Source: an uncultured Alphaproteobacteria bacterium (GTDB taxonomy: Bacteria > Pseudomonadota > Alphaproteobacteria > Rs-D84). From it: 64,000 nucleotides of DNA. Location of the stretch: NCBI GenBank assembly GCA_946623825.1, contig CAMORN010000001.1:80202-144201 (forward strand), in the 5' to 3' direction. Made by a program: the position numbers and the translations under genes. The notes under the pieces were generated by a model. That model searched no databases and was not told the origin of the DNA. It saw only the letters and a program-made list of their open reading frames with translations. Below, one piece after another: positions 60,626-64,000 of the stretch (positions within the stretch are counted from its first letter, which is position 1; the number at the start of each line of letters is the position of its first letter).

Positions 60626-62662
60626 ATGGCTGGTGACAAAGGTGAAATTAAAATTCAAGTTATATCAACATTAACTTGTGAACTTGAATCTATTAAAAAA
60701 CGTAATGGCGAAATTGTTCCATTCGATGCTAAAAAGATTTATGAAGCAATCAAGAAAGCGGTTGCGGTGACTCGTGAAATATCTGATGCCGATATTGTTA
60801 AGATTACTCAAGATGTTCTGAAAAGATTGGACAAGAAATTTGCCGGTCAAACACCAGAAGTTGAAAATATCCAAGATACAGTTGTGCAAACTTTGATGGA
60901 TGCACATGCATACAAGACTGCTGAATCTTATATTATATATCGTCAAAAACGCACTGAAATCCGTGATTCTATGGTTGATGCTGTTGATGTTATTAATGGT
61001 TATGTTTCCGAAGCAGACTGGCGCGTGAAAGAAAACGCAAATGTTGGTTATTCTATTGGTGGCTTGATTTTAAGAACCAGTGAACGCGTTACTGCTGAAT
61101 ATTGGTTAAGTTTATATCCAAAAGAAATCGCAGAAGCTCACAAAGAAGCAGCCTTGCATATTCACGATTTGGGTTGGTTAACTGGGTATTGCGCCGGTTG
61201 GTCTTTGCGTGAATTGTTATACCAAGGTTTCAACGGTGTTCCGGGCTATTTACAATGTGAACCTGCAAAACATATGGCAACTGCTATTTCACACATGGTG
61301 AATTTCTTGGGGACTTTGCAAAACGAATTCGCAGGTGCTCAGGCTTTTTCTTCCGTGGATACTTATTTGGCACCTTATGTCAGATTGGATAATTTATCAT
61401 ACGCAGATGTTAAAAATGCTATGCAGACATTGGTGTTCAATTGTTCTGTGCCATGTCGTTGGGGTACACAAACACCATTTATTAATTTCACATTCGATTG
61501 GACTTGCCCAAAAGATTTAAGGGAACAACGCCCATTTGTTGGTAAAAAGATGGTTGATTTCACATACGGCGATTTGCAACCTGAAATGGACATGATTAAC
61601 AAAGCTTTCCTTGAAGTTATGACAGAAGGCGATGCAATGGGACGTCCATTTACATTCCCAATTCCAACATATAACATCACAGACGATTTTCCATGGGAAC
61701 ATCCAAATGTAAAACCTTTGTTCGAATTGGCTGCTAAATACGGTATTCCAAATTTCCAGAATTTCTTGAATTCTGATTTGAACCCAACAGATGTTCGTTC
61801 TATGTGTTGCAGATTGCGTTTAGATGTTCGTGAATTGTTGAAACGCGGTGGCGGTTTGTTCGGTTCTGCTGAAAAGACAGGTTCTATCGGTGTTATCACT
61901 ATCAATTTAGCACGTCTTGGCTATACACACAAGGGCGACCGCGAAGGTTTATTACGTGAATTGAAACGCTTGCTTGATTTGGCGCGTGATGCACTTGAAA
62001 TCAAACGTAAAATTATTTCCAAGAATATGGAACGCGGTTTGTATCCATTTACAAAACGTTATTTGGGCGACTGGAATCACCATTTCTCTACAATTGGTGT
62101 GAACGGTGCAAATGAAATGGTTCTGAATTTCACAAACGGAACAGACAATATCGCAACAGTGTTCGGTAAAAATTTAGTCTTGGAAGTTATGGATTTCATC
62201 AGAACTAATTTGGCTGACTATCAAGAAACAACAGGTAATCTGTATAATTTGGAAGCAACCCCAGCAGAAGGCTGTGCATATCGTTTCGCGAAAACTGATA
62301 AAAAGAATTTCCCAGATATTATCACAGCGGGAACTGATGATGCGCCATATTATACAAATTCAACACAATTGCCTGTGAATTTCACAGACGACCCATTCGT
62401 CGCCTTGGAACATCAGGAAGAATTACAACGTAAATATACAGGTGGAACAATGTTGCATTTGTATATGGGCGAACCTGTATCTTCTGGCGAAGCAGCAGAA
62501 AAAATTGTAAGGACTATATTTGAAAATTACAAAATACCTTATATGACTTTGACACCAACATTTTCAATTTGTCCAAAACATGGCTATTTACCGGGAAGAC
62601 ATGATTTCTGTCCAAAATGCGATGCAGAAAGAGTGGCTAACCAAAACGAAGAACAAAAATAA
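60626..62662 (+). CDS. nrdD: Anaerobic ribonucleoside-triphosphate reductase, catalytic part lacking the glycyl radical segment
   Basis: 678 aa. An ATP-cone (about 20-110: IKKRNGEIVPFDAKKIYEAI) precedes the ten-stranded barrel with family blocks HIHDLGWLTGYCAGWSL, CRLRLDVRELLKRGGG and GTDNIATVFGKNL. The C-terminal zinc knuckle (CPKHGYLPGRHDFCPKC) is present, but the protein then ends (DAERVANQNEEQK). The RxxGY glycyl radical motif normally follows; here it is supplied by the next gene, which has its own ribosome site. It reduces NTPs to dNTPs without oxygen. AAGGGGA precedes the ATG. Confidence 0.92.
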   Translation: MAGDKGEIKIQVISTLTCELESIKKRNGEIVPFDAKKIYEAIKKAVAVTREISDADIVKITQDVLKRLDKKFAGQTPEVENIQDTVVQTLMDAHAYKTAESYIIYRQKRTEIRDSMVDAVDVINGYVSEADWRVKENANVGYSIGGLILRTSERVTAEYWLSLYPKEIAEAHKEAALHIHDLGWLTGYCAGWSLRELLYQGFNGVPGYLQCEPAKHMATAISHMVNFLGTLQNEFAGAQAFSSVDTYLAPYVRLDNLSYADVKNAMQTLVFNCSVPCRWGTQTPFINFTFDWTCPKDLREQRPFVGKKMVDFTYGDLQPEMDMINKAFLEVMTEGDAMGRPFTFPIPTYNITDDFPWEHPNVKPLFELAAKYGIPNFQNFLNSDLNPTDVRSMCCRLRLDVRELLKRGGGLFGSAEKTGSIGVITINLARLGYTHKGDREGLLRELKRLLDLARDALEIKRKIISKNMERGLYPFTKRYLGDWNHHFSTIGVNGANEMVLNFTNGTDNIATVFGKNLVLEVMDFIRTNLADYQETTGNLYNLEATPAEGCAYRFAKTDKKNFPDIITAGTDDAPYYTNSTQLPVNFTDDPFVALEHQEELQRKYTGGTMLHLYMGEPVSSGEAAEKIVRTIFENYKIPYMTLTPTFSICPKHGYLPGRHDFCPKCDAERVANQNEEQK

Positions 62663-62691
62663 ATAAACAAATAAAAAGGAAGGAGTAAAAA

Positions 62692-62880
62692 ATGGCAAAC
62701 ACAAACAATAACGGCAGAACACCATGCGAAGTATTTTCACGTTCAATGGGATATATCAGACCTGTTAAAAACTTTAACATTGGTAAATATTCCGAATTCT
62801 GCGAAAGAAAAACATTTACAGAATCTAATGCTTTGACAACAGGTTCTCGTCACGAAGATTTGATGAAGAAAGCCGCTTAA
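62692..62880 (+). CDS. Stand-alone glycyl radical domain of the anaerobic ribonucleotide reductase
   Basis: 62 aa. EVFSRSMGYIRPVKNFNIGK followed by YSEFCERKTF matches the C-terminal end of NrdD: RxxGY with the radical-bearing Gly (Gly20), then the N-x-GK and charged E...R helix. An AAGGAAGGAG ribosome site and ATG, 29 bases after the nrdD stop, show a separate gene rather than a frameshift. The activase gene starts four bases after its stop. By analogy with GrcA/YfiD for pyruvate formate-lyase, it probably docks into NrdD to complete the active site. Confidence 0.85.
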   Translation: MANTNNNGRTPCEVFSRSMGYIRPVKNFNIGKYSEFCERKTFTESNALTTGSRHEDLMKKAA

Positions 62881-62884
62881 TATC

Positions 62885-63589
62885 ATGAAGCAATTACAAA
62901 TCGGCGGTCTGGTTTCCTTTACAACGATAGATTATCCTGGGAAATTGGCCGCCGTATTATTTTTAGTCGGTTGTCCATTTAATTGTGCGTATTGTTCTAA
63001 TTCGCACCTGATTCCTGTGGGTGATGGCGAATACGACCCTGAAAAAGTTTTTGATTGGTTGAAAAATCGTGTTGGTAAATTAGAAGGTGTTGTTTTTTCA
63101 GGTGGCGAAGCATTGATGCAGGCAGATGCAACAATTGAATATATGAAACGTGTCAAAGATTTGGGTTTTTTAATCGGTCTGCATACAAACGGATTTTATC
63201 CACAAATATTGAAACAGGTTTCAGATATTGTTGATTGGATTGGAATTGATTTCAAAACAACACGCGAACATTACAAAGATTTGACTGGGTTGGATATAGC
63301 ATACGATAAAATGATTGAATCAATTCAATATTGGATATCAACGGGCAAGGGAATAGAGGTTCGTATCACATGCGACCCACGTTATGTCAGCAAAGAAGAT
63401 TTGTTGTCTGTCGCAAAAATAACCAGTGATATGGGTGTGAAAAATTTTGCAGTGCAAAAATATACACCATACCACGAATGCGAATGCCATCAAACAACGG
63501 ATGCTGACCGCGAACAATTTTTCAATGACGCCGAATTAAAACAAAAAATAGAATCTTTGTTTGACAAAGTAATCTGGCGAAATGTGTAA
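62885..63589 (+). CDS. nrdG: Anaerobic ribonucleotide reductase activating protein (radical SAM)
   Basis: 234 aa. VGCPFNCAYCSN carries the CxxxCxxC cluster motif near residue 30-37. FSGGEALMQ and GLHTNGFYPQ are the SAM-binding motifs. It generates the glycyl radical on the partner's Gly. TIDYPGKLAAVLFL is typical of the NrdG-like group of this length. No ribosome site is visible before the ATG, so translation is probably coupled to the 62-aa gene. The end YHECECHQTTD has extra Cys/His of unknown use. Confidence 0.9.
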   Translation: MKQLQIGGLVSFTTIDYPGKLAAVLFLVGCPFNCAYCSNSHLIPVGDGEYDPEKVFDWLKNRVGKLEGVVFSGGEALMQADATIEYMKRVKDLGFLIGLHTNGFYPQILKQVSDIVDWIGIDFKTTREHYKDLTGLDIAYDKMIESIQYWISTGKGIEVRITCDPRYVSKEDLLSVAKITSDMGVKNFAVQKYTPYHECECHQTTDADREQFFNDAELKQKIESLFDKVIWRNV

Positions 63590-63599
63590 AATATACAAA

Positions 63600-63632
63600 T
63601 AAAAAAATACCGGCATTTGCCGGTGTTTTTTT
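63600..63632 (+). terminator. Terminator of the nrd operon
   Basis: AAAAATACCGGC-ATTT-GCCGGTGTTTTTTT. Confidence 0.9.
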
Positions 63633-63647
63633 ATACGAAATTAATTA

Positions 63648-63675
63648 TTGAAAACGATAATGAATCTTTTATAAT
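63648..63675 (+). promoter_or_regulatory. Promoter of the structured RNA
   Basis: -35 TTGAAA (63648-63653), 16-bp spacer and a consensus -10 TATAAT (63670-63675); transcription should start near 63682. Confidence 0.6.
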
Positions 63676-63681
63676 GGGAAT

Positions 63682-63902
63682 TGAATCCAAGGGATTGGGT
63701 TCGGGGCTGTTGCAAGCCTTACATCTTCGGTGCGAAAGCATCGTTATCTGGTGTTATCGGTGTCTTTTGCACCGTTATCATCCCTGACTTTTTGGTCGGG
63801 GGGTCGTTGGTCATAAAACAGGGGTAACCCGAAAGCCACGAAATCATTTAAGATGTATGATTGCAAACTCCCTGACCGCCAATTTCTTGACGGTCTTTTT
63901 TT
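63682..63902 (+). ncRNA. Unassigned structured RNA, riboswitch-like leader or independent RNA
   Basis: About 220 bases. Local hairpins: GAATCCAA/TTGGGTTC (63683-63702), GGCT/AGCC (63705-63718), CGGTGC-GAAA-GCATCG (63728-63743), GGTG..CGGTG/CACCG..CATC with matching TTAT internal loops (63750-63782), CCCTGAC/GTCGGGG (63782-63801) and GGG-GTAA-CCC (63821-63830). Long-range pairs: ACATCTT with AAGATGT (63721/63850), TTGCAA with TTGCAA (63710/63861), TCGGGG with CCCTGA (63701/63870), ATTGG with CCAAT (63694/63879). The last two overlap the 5' arm of a terminator (63874-63902). None of the conserved cores I know (RNase P, tmRNA, SRP, TPP, FMN, cobalamin, glycine) is evident. Confidence 0.6.
63874..63902 (+). 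terminator. Terminator after the structured RNA, ahead of the last gene
   Basis: GACCGCCAA-TTTC-TTGACGGTC (one C-A mismatch) followed by TTTTTTT; the next ribosome site begins five bases later. Confidence 0.82.
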
Positions 63903-63917
63903 ATAAAGGAGTAAAAA

Positions 63918-64000
63918 ATGAAAAAAATATTGTTTGCTTTGTTTTGTGTGTTGAATATGTTTTCTGCATATTCTGCCAAAATGAAAGTGACAGATATATA
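63918..64000 (+). CDS. N-terminus of a secreted protein (runs off the window)
   Basis: 27 codons visible. AAAGGAGTAAAAA precedes the ATG. KKILFALFCVLNMFSAYSA is a signal peptide; the mature part begins KMKVTD. The gene could be controlled by the structured RNA and terminator directly upstream. The product cannot be named from this length. Confidence 0.7.
   Translation, partial: MKKILFALFCVLNMFSAYSAKMKVTDI

Noticed and set aside
63682-63902. Reading the structured RNA as an FMN riboswitch, because of TTCGGGGC near its start
   Set aside because: The obligatory FMN-core segments (GTGAAATTCCC-like and CCGGCGGT-like) are missing; the pairing layout also differs.
1-64000. CRISPR arrays, insertion sequences and transposase or integrase genes
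   Set aside because: No regularly spaced direct repeats of 20-40 bases, no DDE or tyrosine/serine recombinase motifs and no terminal inverted repeats flanking a frame were seen.

Overview
The window is AT-rich chromosomal DNA with dense genes, short spacers, strong U-tract terminators and a heavy bias to TTG (Leu), GAA and AAA codons. Several features point to a host-associated, at least partly anaerobic alphaproteobacterium, possibly one of the gut lineages related to RF32/Enterousia: a VirB8-type secretion gene, a PlsC with the HX4E motif, an OlsB homologue, the short ProRS, ihfA, many outer-membrane barrels, a class III ribonucleotide reductase, a 2[4Fe-4S] ferredoxin and an L-lactate dehydrogenase. 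This placement is inference from gene content only; no 16S rRNA lies in the window.

1-0.9 kb: the edge of a type IV secretion cluster (virB8 and the start of a secreted protein), on the minus strand. 1-14.2 kb: a conserved information-processing block, tRNA-Trp-secE-nusG-rplK-rplA-rplJ-rplL-rpoB-rpoC, then rpmF-plsX, with hairpin-rich spacers (L10 leader, rplL-rpoB, rpoB-rpoC, rpmF-plsX). 14.2-25.2 kb: mostly minus-strand genes, comprising a very large Ser/Thr/Arg-rich secreted protein, mraZ, ldh, an olsB-plsC-proS operon, a lytic transglycosylase and a large outer-membrane barrel. 25.2-37.4 kb: hemW and an M13 peptidase, ihfA, tRNA-Arg, small membrane and redox proteins, cvpA, an HNH protein, tRNA-Thr, a U32 (TrhP-like) protein and acetyltransferases. 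37.4-46.7 kb: more envelope proteins, single-chain glycyl-tRNA synthetase, ferredoxin, a BI-1 protein, an operon of three small helical proteins, and lgt.

46.8-57.6 kb is the accessory region. It begins at tRNA-Ser, whose 3' end is duplicated about 170 bp downstream like a scar of integration. It holds a methyltransferase-like gene, an MsbA-type ABC exporter, a four-gene operon (RNase J-like hydrolase, PD-(D/E)XK-like protein, WYL regulator, uracil-DNA-glycosylase-like protein) and a tandem AAA+ ATPase preceded by a 53-aa protein. Four promoters here carry the same inverted-repeat element (AGAC-N7-GTCT) at the same distance from the -10. They appear to tie the exporter, a 65-aa repeat protein, a 131-aa orphan and the AAA+ unit into one regulon, for which the WYL protein is the obvious candidate regulator. 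This is the best candidate for an undescribed system.

57.6-64 kb: a small barrel, HD, YjbR, TM2 and DUF378 proteins, then the anaerobic ribonucleotide reductase operon. The reductase appears split: nrdD lacks the glycyl radical segment, which is encoded as a separate 62-aa gene between nrdD and nrdG. Two NrdR-type boxes 33 bp apart precede nrdD. Two unassigned structured RNAs flank the operon (60.14-60.23 kb and 63.68-63.90 kb). The second has its own promoter and a closing helix that overlaps a terminator, ahead of a secreted-protein gene that runs off the window.
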